Source: Candidatus Brockarchaeota archaeon
GTDB lineage: Archaea > Thermoproteota > EX4484-205 > DTQO01
NCBI GenBank assembly: GCA_017601265.1
Contig: JAFNJA010000055.1
Span: 628 to 11,982 of the forward strand
Reading direction: 5' to 3'
DNA: 11,355 bases
In this document: positions 1 to 6,191 of the stretch, in pieces
Layout of the letters: the number at the start of each line of letters is the position of its first letter
How positions within the stretch are numbered: position 1 is the stretch's first letter
Notes under the pieces: generated by a model
The model's input: only the letters and a program-made list of their open reading frames with translations
What the model was told of the DNA's origin: nothing
Databases searched by the model: none
Made by a program: the position numbers and the translations under genes

Positions 1-717
1 CTAGAATGGGCGGACGTTAAGGGGTTCGCGGCGCTGGCCGAGATGATGGCCTCCAGGCGGGGTATAGGAGACGTCTTGGCGGAGGGCGTGTACCGAGCGG
101 CCAAGAAGCTCGGGAGGATCAAACGAACCAATCTGTTGAAATACGCCGTCCAGGAGAAGGGCGTAGCGATCGGGGCGCACGGGATCAGGAGCGGAAAGGA
201 CTTCATTTCGGAAAACATCTCGTACGCCTGCTCGGTCCAAGCTGGGGACCACACCTCCCCAGCGTCCCTCCCAGGGGGAAGCGAGCACGGCGAACTATCC
301 TCCATAATGCCCGATTCTGCCGTCTACTGCTTCTTCGCCGCTTTCGGGCCGTCGAACAAGGAAATACTGGATTTTTACGGGGCGGTCACGGGTTGGAAGC
401 TCACGGCAAGGGAATGGTTCGGGGAGAAGGCGCTGAGGATACTGCAGCTGCAAAGGGCCATGCTGCTCCTGGGTGGCCCGGACGCGAAATGGAAGCCGAA
501 ATTGGACGACGACAACCCGCCCAGGTTTTGGAAGCCCTTGCCTTCGGGGCCCTGCAAGGGAAAAACTTTGAACAGGAAAAGGTTCGAGAGGGACAGGCTC
601 GAATATTACAGGGCCGTGGGATGGGACGAGGGCGGGGTGCCGAAGCCTGAAACTTTGTGCAAACTCGGCCTCTCCGGCGTCGAAGCGAAACTCAGGGAAG
701 CGGGCGTAATCGTATAG
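1..717 (+). CDS. Aldehyde:ferredoxin oxidoreductase family protein, C-terminal part (5' truncated by window)
   Basis: The reading frame is open from base 1 to a TAG at 715-717, so about 238 C-terminal residues of a roughly 600-residue enzyme are visible. The family consists of tungsten-pterin, [4Fe-4S] enzymes that oxidise aldehydes to carboxylic acids with ferredoxin as acceptor in the cytoplasm. The segment has the family's C-terminal layout: a GIGDVLAEGV helix near the start, a D-x-x-x-x-C motif (DSAVYC, Cys codon 328-330) matching the last iron-sulphur cysteine (DxxGLC in Pyrococcus AOR), then a VTGW segment, and the closing EYYRAVGWDEGG...LGL region. The substrate cannot be told from this end. 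The sugar isomerase and dehydrogenase downstream on the same strand suggest a sugar-derived aldehyde, which is inference. Family assignment is firm; subfamily is unknown. Confidence 0.9.
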   Translation, partial: LEWADVKGFAALAEMMASRRGIGDVLAEGVYRAAKKLGRIKRTNLLKYAVQEKGVAIGAHGIRSGKDFISENISYACSVQAGDHTSPASLPGGSEHGELSSIMPDSAVYCFFAAFGPSNKEILDFYGAVTGWKLTAREWFGEKALRILQLQRAMLLLGGPDAKWKPKLDDDNPPRFWKPLPSGPCKGKTLNRKRFERDRLEYYRAVGWDEGGVPKPETLCKLGLSGVEAKLREAGVIV

Positions 718-788
718 GTTGCGGGCCAAGGAAAAGCGGCATGGTATAGGGGTAAGCATAATAGCGATCCGAAAGCCCGGCGAAGGCC

Positions 789-795
789 GGAGTGA
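789..795 (+). promoter_or_regulatory. Shine-Dalgarno site for the 804 start
   Basis: GGAGTGA matches the archaeal consensus GGAGGTGA with one base missing and ends 8 bases before the ATG at 804. It decides between that ATG and the upstream GTG at 792, which lies inside the site. Confidence 0.6.
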
Positions 796-803
796 AGCTC
801 GAA

Positions 804-1559
804 ATGAAACTTAGTTACATGACCTTCGTCTGCCCCGATTGGGAGATCGAGAAGGTGATCGGTTTCGCGAAGGAAGCGGGGTACGACGGAGTCGAGATCA
901 GGGTGGACGAAGGGCACAAGCACGGGATATCGTCGAGTTCGCCCAAATCGGAAAGGAACCGCGTGAAGGAGCTTTTGGGCGAAAGAGGCGTCGAGGTTCC
1001 TTGCGTCGCGACGTCTGTCCAGTTCGGGTTCCCGGATCCGGAGAAGAGAAAGGAAAACGTCGAGTCCGCCAAGCGGAACGTCGAGCTCGCCTGCGACCTT
1101 GGCGCGAAGGTCGTCAGGATCTTCGCCGGAGGCGGCATACCGAGGCTTTCCCAGGAGGCCGCAGAATACATCGCTGAAGCATTCACGGAAGTCGGGGATT
1201 ACGCGAAGGGTTACGGGGTCTGCCCGATGCTCGAAACCCTGCACGACATAGTCAAGAGCTCAGATGACGCTGTCGAGGTTTTGAGGAGGGTCAAGAGCTC
1301 GAATTTCGGCATACTTTGGAACCATTCCGAGATAGACCAGAGGTCGTTCAACCTTCTGAAGGACAGGATAAGGCACTTCCACGTTCACGAAGAAGTCTTG
1401 GACCCAAAGAACGAAAACATCCTCCACCTAGCGAAATTGATGAAGGGCGTCGGCTTCGACGGGTACGTCTCGCTGGAGATAATAAAGGGCCGCAACCTGC
1501 CCGAGGACCTTTTGGCGGAAACCTCGAAAAGATTAAAAGGGTTAATCGAGAGGGCCTGA
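804..1559 (+). CDS. Sugar phosphate isomerase/epimerase family TIM-barrel protein (xylose isomerase-like)
   Basis: A 251-residue protein of the AP-endonuclease-2 / xylose-isomerase-like barrel superfamily, whose members isomerise or epimerise sugars and inositol derivatives using a divalent metal. Typical strand-end motifs appear in order: GYDGVEIR (res 27-33, Glu31), PMLETLH (141-147, Glu144 and His147), ILWNHSEID (170-178), HFHVHE (191-196) and YVSLEI (221-226, Glu225); the Glu and His residues are the likely metal ligands. I chose the ATG at 804 over an in-frame GTG at 792 because GGAGTGA at 789-795 is a good Shine-Dalgarno site for 804 and overlaps the GTG. It lies 86 bases after the AOR gene and 32 before the dehydrogenase gene, consistent with an operon. 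The substrate is not identifiable; length is normal for the family (about 250-290). Confidence 0.87.
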   Translation: MKLSYMTFVCPDWEIEKVIGFAKEAGYDGVEIRVDEGHKHGISSSSPKSERNRVKELLGERGVEVPCVATSVQFGFPDPEKRKENVESAKRNVELACDLGAKVVRIFAGGGIPRLSQEAAEYIAEAFTEVGDYAKGYGVCPMLETLHDIVKSSDDAVEVLRRVKSSNFGILWNHSEIDQRSFNLLKDRIRHFHVHEEVLDPKNENILHLAKLMKGVGFDGYVSLEIIKGRNLPEDLLAETSKRLKGLIERA

Positions 1560-1591
1560 TCGAAACTAAAACCGTAATGGAATGATGCGCG

Positions 1592-2692
1592 ATGAAAGAT
1601 AAGCTGACCGCGGGCATAATCGGGTGCGGCGAGATCGCGAACGTCTCAACGGCTCCGGCGATGAACGAGGCAAAAAACGTCAAGATCGGGATGGTCATGG
1701 ACGTGGTCGAGTGGGCTGCCGAGGACTTGGGCAAGAAGTACGGCGTACCCCACACAACGGACGCGAAGGAGCTGCTCTCGAACCCCGAAATAGATTTCGT
1801 CTACATAGCGACCCCGCACTACCTCCACGCGCCTTACGCGATCGAAGCCGCCAGGGCCGGGAAGCACGTAATAGTCGAGAAGCCGATCTCTGTCAGCCTG
1901 AGGGACGCGGACGCCATGATCGCCGAGTGCAAGAGGAAGGGCGTTTGGCTTTCAACCTGCTTCCCGATGAGGTACCTGCCCGAAGTAGAGAAGGCGAAGG
2001 AGATCGTCGGGGGCGGGCTGATCGGGAAATTGATCGGCACGACGATCACGAGCATGGGCGTGAAGCCGGACAGTTACTGGGAAGGAGGTTACACGGGCAG
2101 GATAAAATCTGAGTGGCGGAAATCGAAGCAGAAGACGGGCGGAGGGGTATTGATCATGAACTGCGTGCACGACATCGATTACGTGAGGCACGTGACCGGG
2201 CTCGAGGCGAAGCGGGTTTACGGCGAGTACGGCACTTTCCTCACGCCGGTCGAGGTTGAGGACTACGTCTGCGTCCTGATCCGCTACTCCAACGGCGCGA
2301 TCGGGACGATCAGGGCCAGCTCCTGCCTCGAGGACCTGCCGAGGGTCGGCCCGAGGGGGAACAGGATCCACGGCTCCGAGGGCGAAATCGTCGTGTCCAA
2401 CCCGCTCTGGGTGCGCACCAAGAAGGAGACTGAGCTCGGGGAAGCCGGAAAGTGGAACGAGATCAAGCTCGAGAAGGGCCGGAGCAGCGCGACGCGCTTC
2501 TTCGAGGCGTTCGCCGAAGCCGTGCTCTCCGGAAGGGAACCGCCGGTCACTGGGGAGGACGGAAGGAAGGCGCTTGAGGTGATCGTCGCCGCTTACGAGT
2601 CGGGCCTCAAGGCCAAGCCGATCGACCTGCCTCTACGGCCGAAGGGACCGAGGAAAACCGGAAAAGGCGCGAGGCGGAAAACCTCGCGGTAA
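1592..2692 (+). CDS. Gfo/Idh/MocA family NAD(P)-dependent oxidoreductase
   Basis: A 366-residue dehydrogenase of the glucose-fructose oxidoreductase / inositol dehydrogenase / MocA family, which oxidises or reduces sugar or inositol hydroxyls with NAD(P). The N-terminal Rossmann fold shows GIIGCGEIA (res 8-16). The family's catalytic lysine is present in VEKP (Lys97), and the C-terminal domain carries GGGVLIMNCVHDID (183-196), placing His193 and Asp196 at the usual active-site positions. The last 15 or so residues are a basic Lys/Arg tail. GGAATGAT at 1579-1586 is a plausible ribosome site for the ATG at 1592. The gene follows the TIM-barrel isomerase by 32 bases; isomerase plus Gfo/Idh/MocA pairs are common in sugar and inositol catabolic operons, so the two probably act on one substrate (inference). 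The substrate itself is unknown. Confidence 0.92.
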   Translation: MKDKLTAGIIGCGEIANVSTAPAMNEAKNVKIGMVMDVVEWAAEDLGKKYGVPHTTDAKELLSNPEIDFVYIATPHYLHAPYAIEAARAGKHVIVEKPISVSLRDADAMIAECKRKGVWLSTCFPMRYLPEVEKAKEIVGGGLIGKLIGTTITSMGVKPDSYWEGGYTGRIKSEWRKSKQKTGGGVLIMNCVHDIDYVRHVTGLEAKRVYGEYGTFLTPVEVEDYVCVLIRYSNGAIGTIRASSCLEDLPRVGPRGNRIHGSEGEIVVSNPLWVRTKKETELGEAGKWNEIKLEKGRSSATRFFEAFAEAVLSGREPPVTGEDGRKALEVIVAAYESGLKAKPIDLPLRPKGPRKTGKGARRKTSR

Positions 2693-2975
2693 GCCGAGGG
2701 GAACCTTCCGCCCCGAATGGCGACTCAGTCATAACCGCCTCGCCCCCTCTTTTTTCAGCGCCCTCCTTGACAGCTGCCTCAACTTCTTCCTGAAACGCCC
2801 CCTCCTCAAGCGTTCCCCTTCCTGCCAAAGATGGCATCCCCGGCCTATCCGCGTAACCGCGGGCGTTTCGAGGATCTAACGCGCTGCCGTTTGGATTCAG
2901 CCACCGGGACGCCGCGCGCCAGCATCTTGTCCGCGATTGCCAACGCAGCCGCGGAAGGAGGCCTCGCGAACGCGC
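2693..2975. other. Convergent intergenic region, 283 bases
   Basis: Between the Gfo/Idh/MocA gene (+) and the geranylgeranyl-reductase-family gene (-). It holds the + strand oligo-T terminator and a small inverted repeat, CCGCG-TAAC-CGCGG, at 2849-2862. On the minus strand, 2845-2982 reads as a protein-like stretch that may be the displaced C-terminus of the neighbouring reductase (see findings). I see no independent gene. Confidence 0.5.
2745..2756 (+). terminator. T-rich terminator of the AOR/isomerase/dehydrogenase operon
   Basis: The pyrimidine stretch CCCTCTTTTTTC ends in six T on the + strand, about 55 bases after the TAA at 2690-2692. Archaeal RNA polymerase commonly stops at oligo-T without a strong hairpin. 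The gene on the other side of this gap runs convergently. Confidence 0.5.
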
Positions 2976-4196
2976 CTAGGGCCTAGCCAATCCCCCCAAG
3001 ATGGCCGAAAACGTGCGCGACCTCGCCAACCCGGCGTGCCTCGCCACCAGGCCCAGCAACTTCCGCGTCTGGAACCGGCACTCGAAAATTTCAAGGGCGT
3101 CCTTTGCCGGCAGCGGTTTGAAGGCCTCCAACTCCTCGTCCCATTCACGATCGGACAGCTTGAGCCACTCTCTCTGGACCTTCAGCCCTATCTGGAAGTC
3201 CCTCCAAACTTCCCTTTTCCAAAAGGTTTCGTACTCCCCAAGCGCGGCCTTCGAGGCGTCCGATCCCTCTGCAGCCCTCCCCGCCGCCTCTCCAGCTTTT
3301 TCCCCGAACTTGATCGCGAACCTGATGCCTTCCAAGAGGAGGGGGTTCGACTGCCCTGCCGAATCCCCTGCCAAAAGCGCGCCGTCAGCGACGGTGCATC
3401 CCCTCGGCCCCTGGTTCGGCACGGCCCCGAGGTGGGTCTCAATCGGGCAGATCCTGCCCAGCTTCCCCAAAGGACCGGGCCTCTCGATCAAGAGTCGTTT
3501 TAGCCGCTCAAAAGGGTCCTCGCCGGATTCGGGCCTCCCTATCCCGACCCCTATCCTCGCCCTGTTCTCCGCCACGGGGAATACCCAAGCGTAACCGGCG
3601 GGCGAGTATTCCCGCCCTACCATCAACGCCAAAGCCTCGGCGTCCAACCTCTCAACGTACGCCTCGTACTCCGCGCCGACGCCGAACCTCTCCCACCTTT
3701 CCGCGAATCCCAGGCTCCTGCCCACCACGGTCGAAAGGCCGCTCGCGTCGATGACCACCTTTCCGAGGAATTCCAGCGTCCCGCCTGGAGCGGACGCCGT
3801 CACGCTCACGCCCCTCCTTGCGCCACCGTACGAGGCGCTTCTCACGCAAGCCCCGAGGAAGATCTCCGCGCCCAGCGACGCCGCATTTTTGGCCAGGAAT
3901 TGGTAGAAACCCCTGACGTCGAGCACGCACGCCTCCGGCTCCGGCGCCTCAAGTACCAGCTCGTTGCCGGTCGAGAAGATCTCCCAACGCCTGATAGGAT
4001 TGTAAAGGTCCCGGGGTAGTCCGAGCTCCAGAATCCCTGGAAGCCAAGTCACCCCGCTGGTTCGCACGGTTTCGGCTATGCTTCGGGCTTTTTCTATGAC
4101 CGCGACCCTAGCGCCGCCTTTCGCCGCGGCGGATGCGGCGGAGAGGCCGGCGGGCCCCCCTCCAACCACGAGCGCGTCAAACTCGTAGGTCGCCAT
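2976..4196 (-). CDS. Geranylgeranyl reductase family FAD-dependent oxidoreductase
   Basis: A 406-residue flavoprotein of the geranylgeranyl reductase family. In archaea, members reduce the isoprenoid double bonds of membrane lipids (digeranylgeranylglycerophospholipid reductase) or related prenyl groups. Visible motifs are the N-terminal FAD-binding VVGGGPAG (res 10-17) with Glu35 ending the second strand, DASG (150-153), the family signature YAWVFP (202-207) followed by GVGIG (216-220), and the second FAD motif AGDSAGQSNPLLLEGI (276-291). The ATG at 4194-4196 is supported by a TATA-like box about 36 bases upstream. It is a single gene, divergent from the GNAT at 4538. The 3' end is odd: the frame closes at a TAG inside a CTAGGCCCTAG sequence while another frame continues in protein-like fashion to 2845. 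The family is clear; the exact substrate is inference. Confidence 0.9.
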   Translation of the reverse strand: MATYEFDALVVGGGPAGLSAASAAAKGGARVAVIEKARSIAETVRTSGVTWLPGILELGLPRDLYNPIRRWEIFSTGNELVLEAPEPEACVLDVRGFYQFLAKNAASLGAEIFLGACVRSASYGGARRGVSVTASAPGGTLEFLGKVVIDASGLSTVVGRSLGFAERWERFGVGAEYEAYVERLDAEALALMVGREYSPAGYAWVFPVAENRARIGVGIGRPESGEDPFERLKRLLIERPGPLGKLGRICPIETHLGAVPNQGPRGCTVADGALLAGDSAGQSNPLLLEGIRFAIKFGEKAGEAAGRAAEGSDASKAALGEYETFWKREVWRDFQIGLKVQREWLKLSDREWDEELEAFKPLPAKDALEIFECRFQTRKLLGLVARHAGLARSRTFSAILGGLARP

Positions 4197-4228
4197 GCGG
4201 CAACCCCACTGGGAAATGGGAATCGAGA

Positions 4229-4235
4229 TTTAAAT
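4229..4235 (-). promoter_or_regulatory. TATA box of the geranylgeranyl reductase family gene
   Basis: TTTAAAT (read on + strand; ATTTAAA on the minus strand) sits in GC-rich surroundings, centred about 36 bases before the ATG at 4196. Transcription starting about 25-27 bases downstream of the box would give a leader of roughly 10 bases, matching the lack of a Shine-Dalgarno site. Confidence 0.6.
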
Positions 4236-4330
4236 CCCTACCATCTCGCTGATTCCTACCGGATGATTGTCAAGCTTGATCGGTTCGATTCACGCGTCAG
4301 GTAAAGCGGAACTTTGGTTGTACGGATCTC

Positions 4331-4352
4331 CAGCCCTCGGGCCCGAGGGCTG
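4331..4352. repeat. Perfect 22-base palindrome
   Basis: The left arm CAGCCCTCGGG is followed directly by its exact reverse complement CCCGAGGGCTG. As DNA it could be a dimeric repressor site; as RNA the arms would form a very stable GC stem closed by the central bases. The CAGCCC half can also pair with a second GGGCTG at 4396-4401, so two alternative folds are possible. Confidence 0.75.
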
Positions 4353-4361
4353 CACTGAGAA

Positions 4362-4391
4362 ATGCCAGGGGGAAACCGCGATACCTGGCAT
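4362..4391. repeat. Inverted repeat, 8-base arms with 14-base loop
   Basis: ATGCCAGG at 4362-4369 is the exact reverse complement of CCTGGCAT at 4384-4391. It lies 9 bases after the 22-base palindrome and, with it and the TGCCG/CGGCA pair at 4426-4442, forms a run of three potential stems. Confidence 0.65.
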
Positions 4392-4425
4392 AGCTGGGCT
4401 GAATCCTAGGTTTAATTTGCAGCGA

Positions 4426-4442
4426 TGCCGTTCAACTCGGCA
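4426..4442. repeat. Short inverted repeat, 5-base arms
   Basis: TGCCG (4426-4430) and CGGCA (4438-4442) flank a 7-base loop. Alone this is weak; it is listed because it is the third stem in a row in the same gene-free region. Confidence 0.4.
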
Positions 4443-4537
4443 CTAGACTTGCAGGGTGGATGCGCTAGGCCGTTTCCCAAATAGCCTATATCGCGGGTAG
4501 CGATCCCAACTCCACTGCGGGAAGGCGGCAGGCGGCG

Positions 4538-5047
4538 ATGGCAACGATAAGAAAGTGCGAGGAAAGCGATTTCGAAACGATCTATTCCATTATCAACGAT
4601 TCCGCCCGGGCTTACGAAGGGGTGATTCCAAAGGAATGCTGGAAGGAACCTTACATGCCGAGGGAGGAGCTTAGGCAAGAGATCGGGCGTGGCGTCGAGT
4701 TCTGGGGGTACGAAGAAGGCGGCGAACTTCTTGGCGTCATGGGGATCCAGCGCGTCGGAGATGTGGCGCTCATCAGGCACGCGTACGTTCGCACGGCCTA
4801 TAGGAACCGCGGAGTGGGCGGGAAGCTGCTGGCCTGCCTTCGGGGGCAGACGACGCGCCCCCTCCTGGTAGGAACCTGGGCTGACGCCTACTGGGCGATA
4901 AGATTCTACGAGAAACACGGTTTCAGGCTGGTTTCCAAGGGGGAGAAGGAACAATTGCTGAGAAGGTACTGGTCGATACCCGAGCTCCAGGTGGAAAACT
5001 CCGTGGTGCTCGCGGATCCCAAGTGGTTCGGCGCCGAACGAAGGTGA
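4538..5047 (+). CDS. GNAT family N-acetyltransferase
   Basis: A 169-residue protein of GCN5-related N-acetyltransferase type, transferring an acyl group from acyl-CoA to an amine in the cytoplasm; the acceptor is unknown. It opens with the usual IRKCEESDFETI strand-helix. The acetyl-CoA pyrophosphate-binding motif A is well formed as HAYVRTAYRNRGVGGKL (Arg-x-x-Gly-x-Gly), and motif B is seen as WAIRFYEKHGFRLV, with the Tyr that usually serves as general acid. No in-frame alternative start exists closely upstream of the ATG at 4538. It converges on the membrane protein gene, with 61 bases between the stops. Family is certain; function is not. Confidence 0.9.
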   Translation: MATIRKCEESDFETIYSIINDSARAYEGVIPKECWKEPYMPREELRQEIGRGVEFWGYEEGGELLGVMGIQRVGDVALIRHAYVRTAYRNRGVGGKLLACLRGQTTRPLLVGTWADAYWAIRFYEKHGFRLVSKGEKEQLLRRYWSIPELQVENSVVLADPKWFGAERR

Positions 5048-5080
5048 AAACCCAGGAATTTGGAGGCAAAGAGCGAAGGC

Positions 5081-5111
5081 TGACTTAACTTCGGCCAATG
5101 AGTTAAGATCA
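5081..5111. terminator. Inverted repeat between convergent genes, likely bidirectional terminator
   Basis: CTTAACT (5084-5090) and AGTTAAG (5101-5107) are exact reverse complements around a 10-base loop, and allowing one bulged base the pairing extends to TGA (5081-5083) with TCA (5109-5111), which is the stop codon of the minus-strand gene. Its position between two converging stops fits a shared transcript end; there is no clear T-run. Confidence 0.45.
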
Positions 5112-5471
5112 GAGGCTCGGAAGCAGTTCCTTGAACACCAAGAACCCGATGAGGCCCAAGATGATCCCGATGGCGATGAAGATGGCGACGGCGATCAGGG
5201 CAATGAGTATGGCCTTGCCCCAGCCGCAATCGAAGAAATGCTTGATGAGGCCCAGCCAAACGACCAATATTATCGCGGCTGCTATTATTCCTGAAAACAT
5301 GGAACCCAAAACGGTCCCTATGACCGTTCCCAAGGCGGCTATCCAGAGGCCGTCGGTGAACTTCGCCTTTTCCTTTCCCACCAGGGCCCTTCCCGAAAGC
5401 CAAAGGACCGGCCCCAAGATTATGGCGTTTATCACGACGTGAATCAACAGCGCGTCCAGGTTGATGGGCAA
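5109..5471 (-). CDS. Small conserved-looking integral membrane protein, about four helices
   Basis: A 120-residue, strongly hydrophobic protein I cannot name. Likely membrane segments lie near residues 9-28, 42-58, 60-77 and 86-113. Polar motifs between them are GKEKAKFTDG (32-41) after helix 1 and KHFFDCGWGKA (77-87) before the last helix; these look constrained rather than random. The start is TTG at 5469-5471: no ATG is available, and a strong TATA box centred 36 bases upstream supports it. An internal GTG at codon 13 would cut into the first helix. The gene stands alone, convergent with the GNAT gene. It is a hypothetical membrane protein; reality as a gene is well supported, function is unknown. 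Confidence 0.82.
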   Translation of the reverse strand: MPINLDALLIHVVINAIILGPVLWLSGRALVGKEKAKFTDGLWIAALGTVIGTVLGSMFSGIIAAAIILVVWLGLIKHFFDCGWGKAILIALIAVAIFIAIGIILGLIGFLVFKELLPSL

Positions 5472-5501
5472 ATTCGGATCTACAAGCGCAAACGGGAGGA
5501 T

Positions 5502-5512
5502 TCTATATAAGG
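5502..5512 (-). promoter_or_regulatory. TATA box of the small membrane protein gene
   Basis: Read on the minus strand, CCTTATATAGA is a close match to the archaeal TATA element, centred about 36 bases before the TTG start at 5471. It supports that non-ATG start and predicts a leader of about 10 bases. Confidence 0.65.
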
Positions 5513-5627
5513 CTTAGCACGAGGCGGTAAATTAAAAGCGAGCAGGCGCTGCGAGGCCTTGGCGAATCGACCTAAACAGCCGAGGCGGCTAACGCACGCG
5601 CGCGAAAATATTTTCTCCCCCCAAACT

Positions 5628-5637
5628 CATTATATAC
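5628..5637 (+). promoter_or_regulatory. TATA box upstream of the HExxH protein gene
   Basis: CATTATATAC is a strong TATA element following a C-rich stretch. It lies about 136 bases before the TTG at 5769, much further than the 29-38 bases seen for most other genes here, but only about 27 bases before a TTG at 5660 in another frame. This suggests the true start is near 5660 and that the 5' end of the gene is frameshifted. Confidence 0.55.
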
Positions 5638-5768
5638 GTGAACCCTACCCTCGCGCCAGTTGGAAAGAAGGAGGCGGGCATCGATAGGCGCGCGCGAACT
5701 GGTGCTTACCAGAATTTTACGCGCCATCTCGGCACTTCGGCTTCCCTTTCACCGACTACTTCAAAGGT

Positions 5769-6191
5769 TTGGAGGATTGCCAGGTCGTCAGGGAGATCTT
5801 CGGAGAAAAAACCGAGGAAGTCCTCCGCAACCTAAGGGTCGAGTTCACCGCTCTCGGGAGTTACATGGGGACCAGCGACGTGGACGGGCACGTAATCGTC
5901 AACACAAAGTATTTGAAAAACGGCGACAAAACCGACATACACTTGGACCTCGTGCACGAACTCGCGCACGTGAGGCAATTCATGGAAGGAAAAGACCTCT
6001 TCGACCCGAATTTCAGTTACGTGGACAGGCCGACGGAGATCGAAGCTTACCGCTACGCCGTTGAAGAGGCAAGGCGAATGGGCCTGAGCGACGAAAGGAT
6101 CTGCGAATACTTGGAGGCCGAGTGGATGAGCAAGGAAGACTTGAGGAGGCTGGCCAAGGCTCTCAATGTCAGGTGCTCGGGGGACCGTTGA
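5769..6191 (+). CDS. Putative small HExxH metalloprotease-like protein (5' end uncertain)
   Basis: From the TTG at 5769 the protein has 140 residues. It contains LVHELAHVRQF (res 61-71), a canonical HExxH zinc site (His63, Glu64, His67), followed after 22 or more residues by PTEIEAYRYA (88-97), where Glu90 or Glu92 could be the third ligand, as in gluzincin-like peptidases. No signal peptide or membrane segment is seen, so it is probably cytoplasmic. The start is doubtful: the TTG lacks a ribosome site, and the same frame stays protein-like upstream to about 5706 (including HFGFPFTDYFKG) with no start codon before the TAG at 5685. The true N-terminus is probably about 37 residues longer and interrupted by a frameshift. 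Protease activity is inferred from the motif only. Confidence 0.75.
   Translation: MEDCQVVREIFGEKTEEVLRNLRVEFTALGSYMGTSDVDGHVIVNTKYLKNGDKTDIHLDLVHELAHVRQFMEGKDLFDPNFSYVDRPTEIEAYRYAVEEARRMGLSDERICEYLEAEWMSKEDLRRLAKALNVRCSGDR

Larger units (their letters stand above)
4197..4537. other. Divergent intergenic region with three consecutive inverted repeats
   Basis: This 341-base gap between two divergent genes has no convincing reading frame. Besides the minus-strand TATA box it contains a perfect 22-base palindrome (4331-4352), an 8-base-arm inverted repeat (4362-4391) and a 5-base-arm one (4426-4442), listed separately. A weak box, CCTATATC at 4485-4492, lies about 50 bases before the GNAT start at 4538 and may be its promoter. 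There is no tRNA here, although GGTTCGATTC near 4279 looks superficially like a T-loop. Confidence 0.55.

Noticed and set aside
2607..2837. A 76-codon minus-strand frame with a Glu/Lys-rich, helix-like stretch
   Set aside because: It overlaps the 3' end of the Gfo/Idh/MocA gene and its terminator, has no ribosome site or family similarity; the helix-like look comes from Glu/Ala/Lys-rich composition.
4262..4300. Possible tRNA T-arm at GGTTCGATTC
   Set aside because: The bases flanking the loop do not pair as a T-stem and no D-arm or acceptor is in place nearby.
4354..4391. Possible TPP riboswitch (CTGAGA at 4355-4360 followed by AATGCCAG and GGGAA)
   Set aside because: The individual words occur in THI boxes, but the order is wrong and the central ACCTGATCTGGAT part is missing, so the aptamer cannot form.
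4412..5098. A 228-codon minus-strand open frame
   Set aside because: It lies antisense to the clear GNAT gene at 4538-5047, shows no domain or ribosome site, and long antisense frames are expected in GC-rich coding DNA.
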